In this document: in pieces, positions 35,982 through 48,940 of the stretch | Position numbering within the stretch: the first letter of the stretch is position 1 | Layout: every line of letters begins with the position of its first letter | Assembly: GCF_030014915.1 (NCBI RefSeq) | Contig: NZ_JAGIXS010000006.1 | Coordinates: 186,001 to 250,000, forward strand | DNA length: 64,000 nt | Source: Pelomonas sp. V22 | Lineage (GTDB): Bacteria > Pseudomonadota > Gammaproteobacteria > Burkholderiales > Burkholderiaceae_C | Direction of reading: 5' to 3' | The notes under the pieces: model-generated | Database searches by the model: none | The model's input: the letters and a program-made list of their open reading frames with translations, nothing else | What the model was told of the DNA's origin: nothing | Translations under genes and position numbers: made by a program

Positions 35982-36416
35982 TCAGGCGCCGTTGCCGGCC
36001 GAAATGCCGGTGAATGTCGCGGTGCCTGCAGCGCCCGTGGTGCCGGTCTGGGTCACCGTGCAGGTCGCGTTGACGCCGTTGCTGCCGGCAGTGCCCGCGC
36101 CGATGGCGGCAGCCGTCACGGTATAGCCGTCAGGCACGCCGCCTTGCAGCACGTCTTTGACGTCGGAGCAATTGGCGACCTTGATGCACTTGGCGCCCGG
36201 GGCGTGGTTGGCGATGGCACAGGAGCCGAAGTTCAAGGACATCGCACTGTTGGACGCGCCGACCACGCCTTGCAGTGCGGCCGCCCTGGCTTCCGAGCCC
36301 AGATCGAAGAACTTCGGCAGGGCGGTGGCCGCCAGCACGCCGAGGATGACGATGACGACGATCAGTTCGATCATCGTGAAGCCCGCTTGGGCCGAACGCT
36401 TCTTCAGAGACTTCAT
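35982..36416 (-). CDS. mshA: MSHA-type major pilin
   Basis: The 144-aa prepilin has a short basic leader cut at Gly12 (QAGFTMIELIVVIVILGVLAATALPKFFDL), Glu at +5 and the conserved DLGSEARAAALQGVVGASNSA helix of MshA pilins. Two Cys pairs in the globular part could form disulfides. A good AAGGAG lies 8 bp upstream, inside the end of the preceding gene. It is the best candidate for the structural subunit of the fibre, since it is the only msh pilin here with the MshA-type helix. Confidence 0.93.
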   Translation of the reverse strand: MKSLKKRSAQAGFTMIELIVVIVILGVLAATALPKFFDLGSEARAAALQGVVGASNSAMSLNFGSCAIANHAPGAKCIKVANCSDVKDVLQGGVPDGYTVTAAAIGAGTAGSNGVNATCTVTQTGTTGAAGTATFTGISAGNGA

Positions 36417-36784
36417 GGCACGACTCCTTCTTTCTTCACGACGCCGCAGGCGGGCGTCTGTTTGGATGCCGGCGCCGTGGCGCAGGCGGCTTGCTCAAGC
36501 GCCGAGGCGGCGCGCTCTTGCGATTGTTTGAACTCCTGACTGACCCGCTGACCCTGCCCGCCTAACTCTCCAAGTCGGGCCAGGGCGATGCAGATCAGGA
36601 GCGCTGTCACGAGGGTGATGATGGCAAATTCCAGCTTCGCTGTGCCACGCTGGCCCGCAAAAGCCGGCCGGCCGGCACTTGTTCTCAATTTGTAAGCTGC
36701 GGGCCATGGCGGGCGCGCAACGCACAGCCCTGTTGTCGGCCGCCCTGGCGGCAGCTTGAACCGGTGGGCGTGAACTTTGACCAT
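36413..36784 (-). CDS. Small pilin-like/TadE-like membrane protein in the MSHA cluster
   Basis: The open frame gives 123 aa from ATG 36784. A TTG at 36688 would give 91 aa and a more pilin-like start, so the true N-terminus is uncertain. The recognisable core is GQRGTAKLEFAIITLVTALLI: a basic residue and Gly, then Glu at +5, then a hydrophobic helix, fitting both a prepilin peptidase site and a TadE-type anchor. The rest is helical (FKQSQERAASALEQAAC) with two Cys. It occupies the place held by mshF/mshB in Vibrio and overlaps the mshA start by 4 bp, so it is an operon member. Its role is unknown. Confidence 0.7.
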   Translation of the reverse strand: MVKVHAHRFKLPPGRPTTGLCVARPPWPAAYKLRTSAGRPAFAGQRGTAKLEFAIITLVTALLICIALARLGELGGQGQRVSQEFKQSQERAASALEQAACATAPASKQTPACGVVKKEGVVP

Positions 36785-36805
36785 GACGCCCTGCTTGGCG
36801 CCCTC

Positions 36806-38041
36806 TCAGCGCTTCATGGCCACCCGGCCCAGGTCCCAGATCGGCAGGAACACGCCGAGCGCCAGGATCAGCACCAGCACACCGAGGAAGACGATCAGGA
36901 TGGGCTCGATCTGCTGCCCCAGCGTCTTGAGCTCGTACTGCACCTCGTTGCTGTAGAGCGTGCCGACTTCGTCGAGCAGCTCGTCCAGCGCGCCGGTTTC
37001 CTCGCCGACGGCAATCATTTGCAGCACCACCGGCGTGAACACGCCGCTCGCCGCCGCCGCGCGCAGGATGGAGTCGCCGCGCTCGACACTCTCGCGCATC
37101 TTCTCGACCTTGCCCTGCATGAACTTGTTGTCCACCGTCTGGGCCACGACCGTGAGCGCCTGCTCCACCGGCACGCCGGCTTTCAGCGAGAGGCTGAGCG
37201 AGCGCGTCATGCGGGCCAGCATGCCCTTCTTGACGATCTTGCCGGCCAGGGGCAGGCGGAGCTTCTTCTCGTCCCACCAGAGGCGGCCGAGCTCGGTGGC
37301 CGTCCAGCGCTGCCAAAGGAAGAAGCCGGCCACGGCGGCCAGGGCCAGCAGCCAGCCGTACTTGATCGTGAATTCCGAGGTGCCGAGCAACAGGCGGGTG
37401 GCCAGCGGCAGCTCGGCATTGAAGCTCTTGAACACGCCGGCAAAGGCCGGGATCACCATCACATTGATCACACCGATGGCGATGGCCATGGCGATGCCGA
37501 CGAACATCGGATAGCGCAGCGCGGCCTTGACCTGCTGGCTCATGAAGAGCTCGAACTCCAGGTGGCTGTAGAGGCGCAGGAGCACCTCGTCGAGCCGGCC
37601 GGTCATTTCGCCCACGCGCACCAGGGCCACGTAGAAACCGCTGAACACCGAGGGGTGCTGGGCCAGCGAGGTAGAGAAATCGATGCCCGATTCCAGGCTC
37701 TGGCGCAGGGCCAGCAGGGTGGCCTTGAGGCGCAGGTGGGTGGCTGAGTCCTGCAGGCCGGCCAGCGCGCGCAGGATGGGCACGCCCGAGCGCAAGAGCG
37801 TGTGCAGCTGGCGGCTCATCAGCATCAGGTCGACGGTGCCGACGGCCGGCAGCGTCCAGCGCTCGAACAGCTTCGGCAGGCTCAGGGCCTCGCTGCCGGC
37901 CGGCTTGCCGGTCGGCTTGATGCTGACCGGCAGGTGGCCGCGGCCGCGCAGCAGCTCGGCCACCTCGCCCGGGTTCGCAGCCTCCAGCACGCCGCTGATG
38001 GCATCAGCGCCGTTGCGGGCGGTGTAGGCGAAATGCGGCAT
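36806..38041 (-). CDS. mshG: MSHA inner-membrane platform protein MshG
   Basis: The 411-aa protein has two GspF/PilC domains (FERWTLPAVGTVDLMLMSRQLHTLLRSGVPILRALAGL and MTRSLSLSLKAGVPVEQALTVVAQTV) and three membrane segments, the standard platform of type IV pili and type II secretion. It is expected to bind the MshE ATPase and transmit its motion to pilin assembly. The C-terminal EPILIVFLGVLVLILALGVFLPIWDLG is the family ending. It lies 19 bp after mshE. Confidence 0.94.
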   Translation of the reverse strand: MPHFAYTARNGADAISGVLEAANPGEVAELLRGRGHLPVSIKPTGKPAGSEALSLPKLFERWTLPAVGTVDLMLMSRQLHTLLRSGVPILRALAGLQDSATHLRLKATLLALRQSLESGIDFSTSLAQHPSVFSGFYVALVRVGEMTGRLDEVLLRLYSHLEFELFMSQQVKAALRYPMFVGIAMAIAIGVINVMVIPAFAGVFKSFNAELPLATRLLLGTSEFTIKYGWLLALAAVAGFFLWQRWTATELGRLWWDEKKLRLPLAGKIVKKGMLARMTRSLSLSLKAGVPVEQALTVVAQTVDNKFMQGKVEKMRESVERGDSILRAAAASGVFTPVVLQMIAVGEETGALDELLDEVGTLYSNEVQYELKTLGQQIEPILIVFLGVLVLILALGVFLPIWDLGRVAMKR

Positions 38042-38060
38042 CGGCTTGCGGGCTCAGCCC

Positions 38061-39770
<1,710 letters not shown>

Positions 39771-39786
39771 GGCGGGGTTCTCTCGC

Positions 39787-41370
39787 TTACTCGGTCCGGG
39801 GCGTGGCGGGCGTGAGCTGCGGCGCCTCGGGCCAGGTGCTGCCGTCGGCCGCGATGATGGTGGGCTTCATCAGGATCACCAGCTCGCGCTTCTTGTTGAC
39901 GTCGGCGCTCTGGCGGAACAGGCCGCCGATCAGCGGGATCTTTGAGATGCCGGGCATGCCGCTGCGGTCGGTGCTGGTGATCTGCTGCATCAGGCCGCCG
40001 ATGGCCACGATCTGGCCGTCGCGCACGCGCACGATGGAATCGGTCTCGTTGACCGAGGACGAGGCCAGCGGTAGCCGGTAGGCGCCGAGCGTGCCGAGGT
40101 CCAGGTTCTTGGTGCGCTCGGTCACCGTGCTGATGGCCGGATGCACGTGCAGCATCACATTGCCTTCGTCGTCGATCTGCGGTGTCACGTCGAGCGCGAT
40201 GCCGCTGAAGAAGGGCGTGAGTATCAGCGAGGGCGAGGCGACGGAGTTGCCGTTGTTGCCGGTCTGCGTGGTGGTGGTGGTGAGGCCGGTGACGAAGAGC
40301 TCGTCGGTGCCGACCTTGAGCACGGCCTTCTGGTTGTTCAGCGTGGCGATGCGCGGGCTGGAGAGCACATGGGCCTTGCCCTGCGACTCCAGGAAGTTCA
40401 GGAGCGAGCTGAAGTTGCGCGTTTGCAGCGCGAGGCCATAGAAGCCCTTGCCGACCGCATTGGTGGTGGCCGTGCCGCCGGCCGTGACCTGGTTGCCCGC
40501 GCCGTCGGTGAACACGCCATTGGTGTTGAGCGTGACGCCCGGCGCGCCCACGCCTATGGTGGCGCGCAGCCGGCCGTCGAGCAGGCTGCTGGCGAAGGCG
40601 TTCCAGTTGACGCCGGCCTGGGCGTCCTCGTTCAGCTCGACCTCGATGATCTTGGCCTCGATCATCACCTGGCGTTCGATGCTCAGCTGGATGGCCTTCA
40701 GGTACTGCTCGACCTGGCGCAGCTCCAGCGGCGTGGCGCGCACCACGATCACGCCGGCGGCCGGGTTCAGCACCACGCTGCGCTTGTCGGCATTGCCCAC
40801 CAGGGCGTTCAAGGAGCTCTGCACCTCGCGCCAGAAGTCGGCATCGGAGGTGGTGCGCACATGGGCGCTGTCGTCCTGACGCTGGCCGTTCTGGCCGTTC
40901 TGCCCATTCTGCGAATTGCCTTGCTGCTGTTGTTGGTTGTTGCCTTGCTGGCCCTGCTGGCCGGTCTGGGCCGAGGTGATGGCGCTGGAGGTGACGCGCA
41001 GGTCGCTCGCGCCCTGGCGACGGCCGGGCAGGTAGTTGATCTTGAAGAGGCGCGTCTGCACCGTGTTCGGCTGCACAAAGATGCGCTTGCCGACCACGCG
41101 GAAGTCGTAGCCATAGAGCTCACGCAGGCTTTCCAGCGCCTCCAGCACCGTGGTGTCGCGCAGGGTGATCGAAACCTGGCCGCCCAGCTCGGGCGAGATC
41201 AGCAGGTTGTAGCCCGTGCCGGCGCCCAATTGCGAGAACACCTGGGCGGCCGGTGCGTTGCTGACGGCGAGGTCGAAGCGCGGCTCGGGATCAGCGGCCA
41301 GGGCTTGCAGGCTGGTGGCCAGCAGACTCAGGGCCAGGGCGGCGCTCAGCAGTCTTGTCTTGTTCTTCAT
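39787..41370 (-). CDS. mshL: MSHA outer-membrane secretin MshL
   Basis: The 527-aa precursor starts at MKNKTRLL with AAGGAGA just upstream and has a Sec signal peptide ending near ALAAD. An STN/N0-type domain is followed by a low-complexity Gln/Asn/Gly linker (about residues 143-175), an N1/secretin-N region (VVLNPAAGVIVVRATPLELRQVEQYL) and the secretin channel domain (VLSSPRIATLNNQKAVLKVG, GIALDVTPQI, PLIGGLFR, ELVILMKPTII). It forms the outer-membrane pore for the pilus. mshE begins 16 bp downstream, so mshM and mshN are absent from their usual place. Confidence 0.94.
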   Translation of the reverse strand: MKNKTRLLSAALALSLLATSLQALAADPEPRFDLAVSNAPAAQVFSQLGAGTGYNLLISPELGGQVSITLRDTTVLEALESLRELYGYDFRVVGKRIFVQPNTVQTRLFKINYLPGRRQGASDLRVTSSAITSAQTGQQGQQGNNQQQQQGNSQNGQNGQNGQRQDDSAHVRTTSDADFWREVQSSLNALVGNADKRSVVLNPAAGVIVVRATPLELRQVEQYLKAIQLSIERQVMIEAKIIEVELNEDAQAGVNWNAFASSLLDGRLRATIGVGAPGVTLNTNGVFTDGAGNQVTAGGTATTNAVGKGFYGLALQTRNFSSLLNFLESQGKAHVLSSPRIATLNNQKAVLKVGTDELFVTGLTTTTTQTGNNGNSVASPSLILTPFFSGIALDVTPQIDDEGNVMLHVHPAISTVTERTKNLDLGTLGAYRLPLASSSVNETDSIVRVRDGQIVAIGGLMQQITSTDRSGMPGISKIPLIGGLFRQSADVNKKRELVILMKPTIIAADGSTWPEAPQLTPATPRTE

Positions 41371-41732
41371 TGCTTCTCCTTGGTGGCGCTCGATTTGCGG
41401 ACACCGGGATTCAGTCGTAGCCATTGATCGGGGCCGCGGCCGACGCGCAGCAGCACGCCGTCCTCGCTGATGGCCAGCACGCTGGCTTCGCCGACGCGGT
41501 CGCCGACGCGCACCAGCTTGTCGTCGACCAGCGCAAGCGGCGGCAGTTCGCGGCCCAGGCGCAGGGCCTGCAGCTCGGGGGGTTTGGGCGCGGGCGCGGA
41601 GGCCGGCCGTGCGGCGGAGGCCGGCGCGCTGGCGGCCAGGGCGGCGGGCGGGCGGGTCGGGTCGGCCAGCTGGGGCTGAGCCCAGGCTGCTGTGCCGGCC
41701 AGCAGCAGGGACAGCAGGGCCAGCCTTGTCAT
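41367..41732 (-). CDS. mshK: MSHA biogenesis protein MshK (PilP-like)
   Basis: The 121-aa protein has a signal peptide (MTRLALLSLLLAGTAAWAQ), an Ala/Pro/Ser-rich linker, and a small beta domain (LQALRLGRELPPLALVDDKLVRVGDRVGEASVLAISEDGVLLR) like the PilP/GspC HR domain. The start ATG at 41732 shares a base with the mshJ stop (TGATG); an ATG 15 bp upstream is an alternative. It probably links the inner-membrane subcomplex to the secretin, as PilP does. Confidence 0.86.
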   Translation of the reverse strand: MTRLALLSLLLAGTAAWAQPQLADPTRPPAALAASAPASAARPASAPAPKPPELQALRLGRELPPLALVDDKLVRVGDRVGEASVLAISEDGVLLRVGRGPDQWLRLNPGVRKSSATKEKQ

Positions 41733-42379
41733 CAGAGTTCCAGCCATTGCTTGTCCTGGCTCAGTGTGTAGACGCGCAGCGTCAGCGCGAGGCGCGGATG
41801 CTGTTCGGCATTGAGGCTCATGCCACCCCACAGCAGGCGTTGCGGCAGGGCCTGCAGCGCCTGCACATAGGCCAGCAGCTCGGCATAGCTGCCTTCGACC
41901 ACCAGCTCCACGCCATGGCGGTAGAGCGGGGCGCCGCCCTTGCCGGCAGCCTCGGCGTTCAGCTCCGTGCGCGGCAGGTTCTGCATGCTGCGCAGCTTGA
42001 GGCCGGCGTTCTGGCGTATCACGGCGTCGAGGACGCCGACCATCTCGTTGGCATGCACCAACTGGCCGCCGCGCTGGGCCAGCTTCTCTTCGGCCGTGCG
42101 CAGGCGCTGCTGCCAGTCCTGCAACTCGCGGCGCTGGCCTTGCACCAGCTCCTCCAGCTGACGCTGGCGCTGTGCCGAGGTTTCGCGCAACTGGGCGGCG
42201 GTCTGCCCGGCCAGGCGGTGCTGTTCCGTCTGGGTCTTCCACTCGCGGTAGGCGGGTGTCAGCCAGAAGCTGTCGGCCAGCAGCAGCAGCACGGCAGCGG
42301 CCGCGCCCAGCATCAGCTGGCGCATGCGCAGCGGCTGCGCATCGAAGCGTTCGCGCCAGGCTTTCAGTTGGCCGTTCAT
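41732..42379 (-). CDS. mshJ: MSHA biogenesis protein MshJ (PilO-like)
   Basis: The 215-aa protein has one N-terminal membrane helix (MRQLMLGAAAAVLLLLADSFWLTPAYREWKTQ), a long periplasmic coiled coil (RETSAQRQRQLEELVQGQRRELQDWQQRLRTAEEKLAQ) and a ferredoxin-like C-terminal domain (HGVELVVEGSYAELLAYVQALQALPQRLLWGGMSL). This is the PilO layout. It is expected to form the alignment subcomplex with the PilM- and PilN-like proteins encoded just upstream. It overlaps both neighbours by a few bases. Confidence 0.9.
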   Translation of the reverse strand: MNGQLKAWRERFDAQPLRMRQLMLGAAAAVLLLLADSFWLTPAYREWKTQTEQHRLAGQTAAQLRETSAQRQRQLEELVQGQRRELQDWQQRLRTAEEKLAQRGGQLVHANEMVGVLDAVIRQNAGLKLRSMQNLPRTELNAEAAGKGGAPLYRHGVELVVEGSYAELLAYVQALQALPQRLLWGGMSLNAEQHPRLALTLRVYTLSQDKQWLEL

Positions 42380-42984
42380 GGCTTGGCTCCTTCACCGGCG
42401 CCTGCCGAGGCCAGCAGCAGGAATTCGCTGAAGGAATCGCCGGCCTTGACGCTCAGCTGGGCAAAGCTGCGGCCCCGGAACAACGGCTCCTCGTTCAGGC
42501 GGCGCAGGTAGTCGGGTAGGGCGCGGGCATCGTTCATGCGGCCCTGCAGTTCCAGCTGGCCATCGGGCATCACCTTGAAGCCGGTGATCCACAGCGCGTT
42601 GCCGCCGCGCGCACTCTGGCGCGACAGGGCCAGCAGGTAGTCGGCATAGCCCTCGGTGCGGCCCACGCCGCCGCCGTCCAGCGCCTTCTGCAACTGCTGC
42701 AGCGCGGCCTCTTCCTGGCGCAGCGCCGTGAGCTGGCGGGCCTGGTTGTCGGCCGTGGCTTGCAGTGGCAGGGGCGTGTTCAGCTGGGTCTGCAGTCCGG
42801 TCAGGCTTTGCTGCAGGGCGAGGGCCTCGCGGGCCTGGCCGGCAGCGGCCCAGCGCAGAGCGAGGCCGGTCACCCCGAGGGCGAGGGCCAGCACGGCCAG
42901 CAACGCTGCGCCCTGGCTGGCGGTGTAGCGCGCCTTCGGTGGCAGCAGGCTTGCATCGAGCAGGTTGAGGTGTTGAACGCTCAT
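42376..42984 (-). CDS. PilN-like MSHA alignment protein (second part of the MshI function)
   Basis: The 202-aa protein starts with MSVQHLNLLDASLLPPKARY, the PilN-type cytoplasmic motif (INLLP-like) that docks on PilM. One membrane helix follows (GAALLAVLALALGVTGLALRW), then a coiled coil and a periplasmic fimbrial-assembly domain (GGNALWITGFKVMPDGQLELQGRMNDARALPDYLRRL). In many MSHA loci the PilM- and PilN-like parts are separate genes as here. It overlaps mshI by 4 bp. Confidence 0.86.
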   Translation of the reverse strand: MSVQHLNLLDASLLPPKARYTASQGAALLAVLALALGVTGLALRWAAAGQAREALALQQSLTGLQTQLNTPLPLQATADNQARQLTALRQEEAALQQLQKALDGGGVGRTEGYADYLLALSRQSARGGNALWITGFKVMPDGQLELQGRMNDARALPDYLRRLNEEPLFRGRSFAQLSVKAGDSFSEFLLLASAGAGEGAKP

Positions 42985-43916
42985 GCCTCTTCACCCCGCA
43001 GGCAGGCGCCGATGGCGACCAGGTACTGCGCCAGCTGCAAGGGATCTGCAACCAGCTCAGGTGCGGCGGCGAGGTCCAGGGCCTGGCCCAGTTCCAGCGC
43101 CTGCACCGGCACGTAGAGCAGCTCGCGCACATAGGCCATGAAGTCTTCCAGCAACTGGCCCGGTGCCACCAGCACGCGCGACAGGCTGACATGGGTGAAG
43201 CTGCGCTCGAAGCCGTCCAGCGTGCGCTGCAGCTCAAGGCTGGTGCGCTCGAAGGCCTGCTGGCGCAGGTCGGGGTCGGCGTGTGTCAGGCTGGCCAGGT
43301 TGGCATCCATCTGGCGCGACAGCAGCAGCTCGCCACCGGCCGTGACCACGAGGCTGCTGTGGCTCTCGCCCACATGCAGGAGGGCCTGGCCGCGGCCGGG
43401 TTCTTCCAGCAGGCCCGAGATGTTGCGCAGCGCGGTCTCGGCCACGTCGATGGCGGCGAAGGGCGTGCCGGCCTGGCTGGCTTGCAGCACCAGCGGTTGC
43501 AACTGCGCGCGCGGCGCGGCCACGGCGATCAGACCCGGCTTGCGGCGTTGGGCGGCATCGGCGGGGATCTCAAGCACATCGAGCGCGGCCGTGTCGACCG
43601 GGAAATCGACCCGCTCCTGCAGCAGCCAGCGCGTGGCGTCTTTCCAGTCGGCGCGCGGCACGTCGGGGGCTTCCATGGTGACGACCTGGTACTGGCCACG
43701 CTCCAGCACGGCGACGATGCGGCGCTGGTGCAGCTCACGGCCGGACTTGAGTGCGCGCAGGCCGGCGGCCGCATCGGCGAAGTCTTGCTCCGCGACCCAC
43801 AGCAGCCGGGGCGGCCGGCCGGACCTGCTTTCTACGCAAGCCAGGCGGGCAATGCCGTGGCCGGGCGCGAGGGCGACCCAGCCGGGATGTTGTCGTTGGC
43901 GACCAAAGAGAGACAA
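42981..43916 (-). CDS. mshI: PilM-like actin-fold MSHA protein MshI
   Basis: The 311-aa cytoplasmic protein has the PilM/GspL-type actin-like fold: HGIARLACVESR, WLLQERVDFPVDTAALDVLEIP, TALRNISGLLEEPGRGQALLHVGESHSSLVV, and the later SLELQRTLDGFERSFTHVSLSRVLVAPGQLLEDF. It is the first gene of the minus-strand msh cluster. The only start that fits the family N-terminus (MSLFGRQRQHPGW) is a TTG at 43916, so initiation is probably weak. A TTGACA box lies upstream at 43950-43955 but no convincing -10 follows. Region 43917-44056 holds no gene. Confidence 0.88.
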   Translation of the reverse strand: MSLFGRQRQHPGWVALAPGHGIARLACVESRSGRPPRLLWVAEQDFADAAAGLRALKSGRELHQRRIVAVLERGQYQVVTMEAPDVPRADWKDATRWLLQERVDFPVDTAALDVLEIPADAAQRRKPGLIAVAAPRAQLQPLVLQASQAGTPFAAIDVAETALRNISGLLEEPGRGQALLHVGESHSSLVVTAGGELLLSRQMDANLASLTHADPDLRQQAFERTSLELQRTLDGFERSFTHVSLSRVLVAPGQLLEDFMAYVRELLYVPVQALELGQALDLAAAPELVADPLQLAQYLVAIGACLRGEEA

Positions 43917-44056
43917 GTCAGGGTCCGCGCAGTTGGGTTAACAAGGAATTGTCAAAGGCCGCATGCCGTGGCTCGCACCCAAAAGCAGTGACAAGCCACA
44001 GCCGTTGGGGCTCCCGGCCAGCCGGGCAGCCCGGAGTCGTGAACTTCGCACGGCGC

Positions 44057-46297
44057 TCAAAGAAGCGGCTCTTTGCGCAACCAGCGCTCCAGCTGATCGA
44101 CCGGCATGGGGCGCGCAAACAGGTAGCCCTGCCCCTCCAGGCAGCCCAGGGCCAGCAGCTGCTGGCGTTGTTCTTCGGTTTCTATGCCCTCGGCGATCAC
44201 ACGCAAGCCGAGGCTGCGGCCCAGGTTGATGACCATCTGCGCAATCGTCGAGCCGGCGCTGGAAACCTGGGCCTCGCGCACGAAGGCGCGGTCGATCTTG
44301 AGCCGGTCGACTTCCAGCTGGCGCAGCTGGCTCAAGGACGAGAAGCCGGTGCCGAAATCGTCGATCGCCACGGTGGCGCCGGTGCGCTTGATGGCGGCGA
44401 GCAGGCCCATCACCAGATCGGCGTCTTCCATGGCCATGGACTCGGTGATCTCGAGCTCCAGGTTGTTCGGATTGACCTCGGTGTCGCGCAGCGCGGCGTT
44501 CAGCGTGTCCACAAAACCGGGGTGGCGGAACTGGGCGAGCGAGATGTTCACGCACATGCGGAAGTCGCTCCAGCCCTGCTCCTCCAGCCGCTTCAGCTGG
44601 TGGCAGGCGGTGCGAAGGACAAACTCGCCGATGGAGACGATCAGGCCGCTCTGCTCGGCCAGCGGGATGAACTGGTCGGGCGGCACGAACTTGCCGTCTT
44701 CGGTGCGCCAGCGCAGCAAGGCCTCGGCACCGAGAGCGCGGCCGCTGGCCATGTCGACCTGGGGCTGGTAGACCACGAAGAGGCGGTTGTCCTCGAAACC
44801 GGCGCGCAGGCCCTTGAGCAGCTTGAAGCGCTCGCGCGCATCGGTGCCCATGGCCGGCGAGAAGTATTGCGAGCTGCCACGGTGCTGCTGCTTGGCGCGC
44901 TTCAGCGCGATCTGGGCATCGAGCAGCAGCTCGGAGCCGACCGAGGAGGACTCGGACAGCCGCACCAGGCCGGTGGTGGCCGAGAGCTGCAGCCGCTCGC
45001 CATCGACCTCGAAGGGCTCGACGAAGACGGCGGTGATGGCCTCGCCATTGACCGTGTCTTCCGGGCCCATCAGGCCGAAGGCATCGGCCGCCACGCGGGC
45101 CATCGAGGTGTTGAGCCCCAGCTCGGCCGACATCCGGGCCACCACGGCCTGCAGGACCATGTCGCCGAAATGGTGGCCGAAGGCGTCGTTGATGTCGGAG
45201 AAGTCGTCGATGTCGATCAGGGCCAGGCAGATGCCCACCGGGTCCTTGAGGTTGCGCTCCATCAGCTCGATGAAGCGCGTGCGGTTGGGCAGGCGCAGCA
45301 GCTGATCGTTGTAGGCCTGGTCCAGCAGCTGGCCGTAGAGCAGCACGTTCTCGAGGCCGGTGACGATGTTGGCCGAGAAGGCGCGCAGGAGCTGGCGCTC
45401 GACCTGGTCGAGTTGGCGGGGCAGGGCGATCAGGGCCACCATGCCGCGGCTGCTCGGGCCGCCAAAGTACAGGCACAGGTTGTCGCCTTCCAGGGTCTCG
45501 CGCTGGCTGATGCACAGCTGCACGCGCTCGCGCACCTCGGCAATGGGCACGGCCGCGAGCGCGCAGTCGACCAGGCTCGCATAGGGGCCGGCGGCCGCCA
45601 CCACGCGCCAGGGGCCCTGTGCGTCGTCGTTCATCTGGGCACAGACTAGGCCGGCCGGCAAGACACCCAGCACATGGCAGAGCTGGGCGAGCACGCCATC
45701 GGCGAAATGAGCGAGGCCGCGCAACCGGCTCAGCTCGGTGCTGGCCTGCACGATCATCTCGAGGCCATGGCGCGCCGACTCCAGCGCCTGGATCTGGCGG
45801 TAGGAGCGGATGGCGGCCGTGAGCACCGTGTAGAGCCGCGTGCGGGTCAGCTCGGACTTGGTCTTGTAGTCGTTGATGTCGAACGCGCGGACCGTCTCGA
45901 TCTCGGGCGCGTAGCCCGGCTGGCCGGTGCGCAGCACGATGCGCACCGCATGCTGGTCGAGCTCGTGGCGGATGCAGCGCACCAGCTGCAGGCCTGCATC
46001 TTCGCTCTCCATCACCACGTCGAGCAGCACGACGGCCAGATCGCGCTCGCGCGACATCAGCTCGCGCGCCTGCGCGGCCGAACTGGCGTGGAGAAACTGC
46101 AGGGGGCGGCCTTCGATCTGGAGGCCTTGCATGGCCAGCTCGGTGGCCTTGTGGACGTCGCTGTCGTCGTCGACGATCAGCACGCGCCAGGGATGGCTGA
46201 ACTCCGTTGTCGCAAGCGCGTCGTCACCTTCCAGGAACTCAAGCACATCGTCATCGCCAGGACTCTCGCTGATCTCGTTGCTTGGTTGATCGGACAT
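44057..46297 (-). CDS. Response regulator c-di-GMP phosphodiesterase (REC-DUF3369-GGDEF*-EAL)
   Basis: The 746-aa protein has a receiver domain (about 38-160; VLIVDDDSDVHKAT, LLDVVM with the phospho-Asp), a DUF3369 sensory domain (about 175-330), a GGDEF-like domain in which the active-site motif is replaced by AADAF (RVAADAFGLM), and an EAL domain. The EAL domain keeps its catalytic residues: EALLRW, NISL, ELEITES, DDFGTGFSSL, KIDRAF and AEGIET. It should therefore hydrolyse c-di-GMP under two-component control, with the degenerate GGDEF serving at most as a GTP or dimer module. It lies just upstream of the pilus cluster; its partner kinase is not visible. Region 46298-46527 shows no gene. 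Confidence 0.93.
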   Translation of the reverse strand: MSDQPSNEISESPGDDDVLEFLEGDDALATTEFSHPWRVLIVDDDSDVHKATELAMQGLQIEGRPLQFLHASSAAQARELMSRERDLAVVLLDVVMESEDAGLQLVRCIRHELDQHAVRIVLRTGQPGYAPEIETVRAFDINDYKTKSELTRTRLYTVLTAAIRSYRQIQALESARHGLEMIVQASTELSRLRGLAHFADGVLAQLCHVLGVLPAGLVCAQMNDDAQGPWRVVAAAGPYASLVDCALAAVPIAEVRERVQLCISQRETLEGDNLCLYFGGPSSRGMVALIALPRQLDQVERQLLRAFSANIVTGLENVLLYGQLLDQAYNDQLLRLPNRTRFIELMERNLKDPVGICLALIDIDDFSDINDAFGHHFGDMVLQAVVARMSAELGLNTSMARVAADAFGLMGPEDTVNGEAITAVFVEPFEVDGERLQLSATTGLVRLSESSSVGSELLLDAQIALKRAKQQHRGSSQYFSPAMGTDARERFKLLKGLRAGFEDNRLFVVYQPQVDMASGRALGAEALLRWRTEDGKFVPPDQFIPLAEQSGLIVSIGEFVLRTACHQLKRLEEQGWSDFRMCVNISLAQFRHPGFVDTLNAALRDTEVNPNNLELEITESMAMEDADLVMGLLAAIKRTGATVAIDDFGTGFSSLSQLRQLEVDRLKIDRAFVREAQVSSAGSTIAQMVINLGRSLGLRVIAEGIETEEQRQQLLALGCLEGQGYLFARPMPVDQLERWLRKEPLL

Positions 46298-46527
46298 GAG
46301 GCTTACCGTTGTCGACCCGGATGGGGGCGAGACTGCTGTCTGTGCCGGGGCCTTGATCCATCAGCCCCGTGCTATTGGCGATTGCGTTGTTATAGACGAT
46401 ATGCGCGATGCCGAGGTCGGCGGCAGAGGGCTTGCCCGCATGAAAGTGCAAATCTGTGCCAGCTGGCACCGGCTTTGATGGGGAAGTTGTGGGCGGGCCG
46501 CGACGCTTGGCTCAGCGCCGCGCCGGT

Positions 46528-48852
<2,325 letters not shown>

Positions 48853-48940
48853 GGCTGGTTCTTTCGCGTAACCCGCTATTGTCCTTGACCTCGGGCAAAC
48901 CCGGGTCAAAGACCGTCAAGACCGGCGGGGCGGTCGGTGA

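Noticed and set aside
32173..36126. A plus-strand open frame of 1317 codons opposite mshQ
   Set aside because: It is the antisense of mshQ. The translation is low-complexity Gly/Arg/Ala with no domain, and the opposite strand encodes a signal peptide, LamG-like and DUF6701 domains.
43927..43955. TTGACA upstream of mshI as a full sigma-70 promoter
   Set aside because: No acceptable -10 hexamer is found at 16-18 bp spacing, and the start codon is very close. It is kept only as a remark in the mshI entry.
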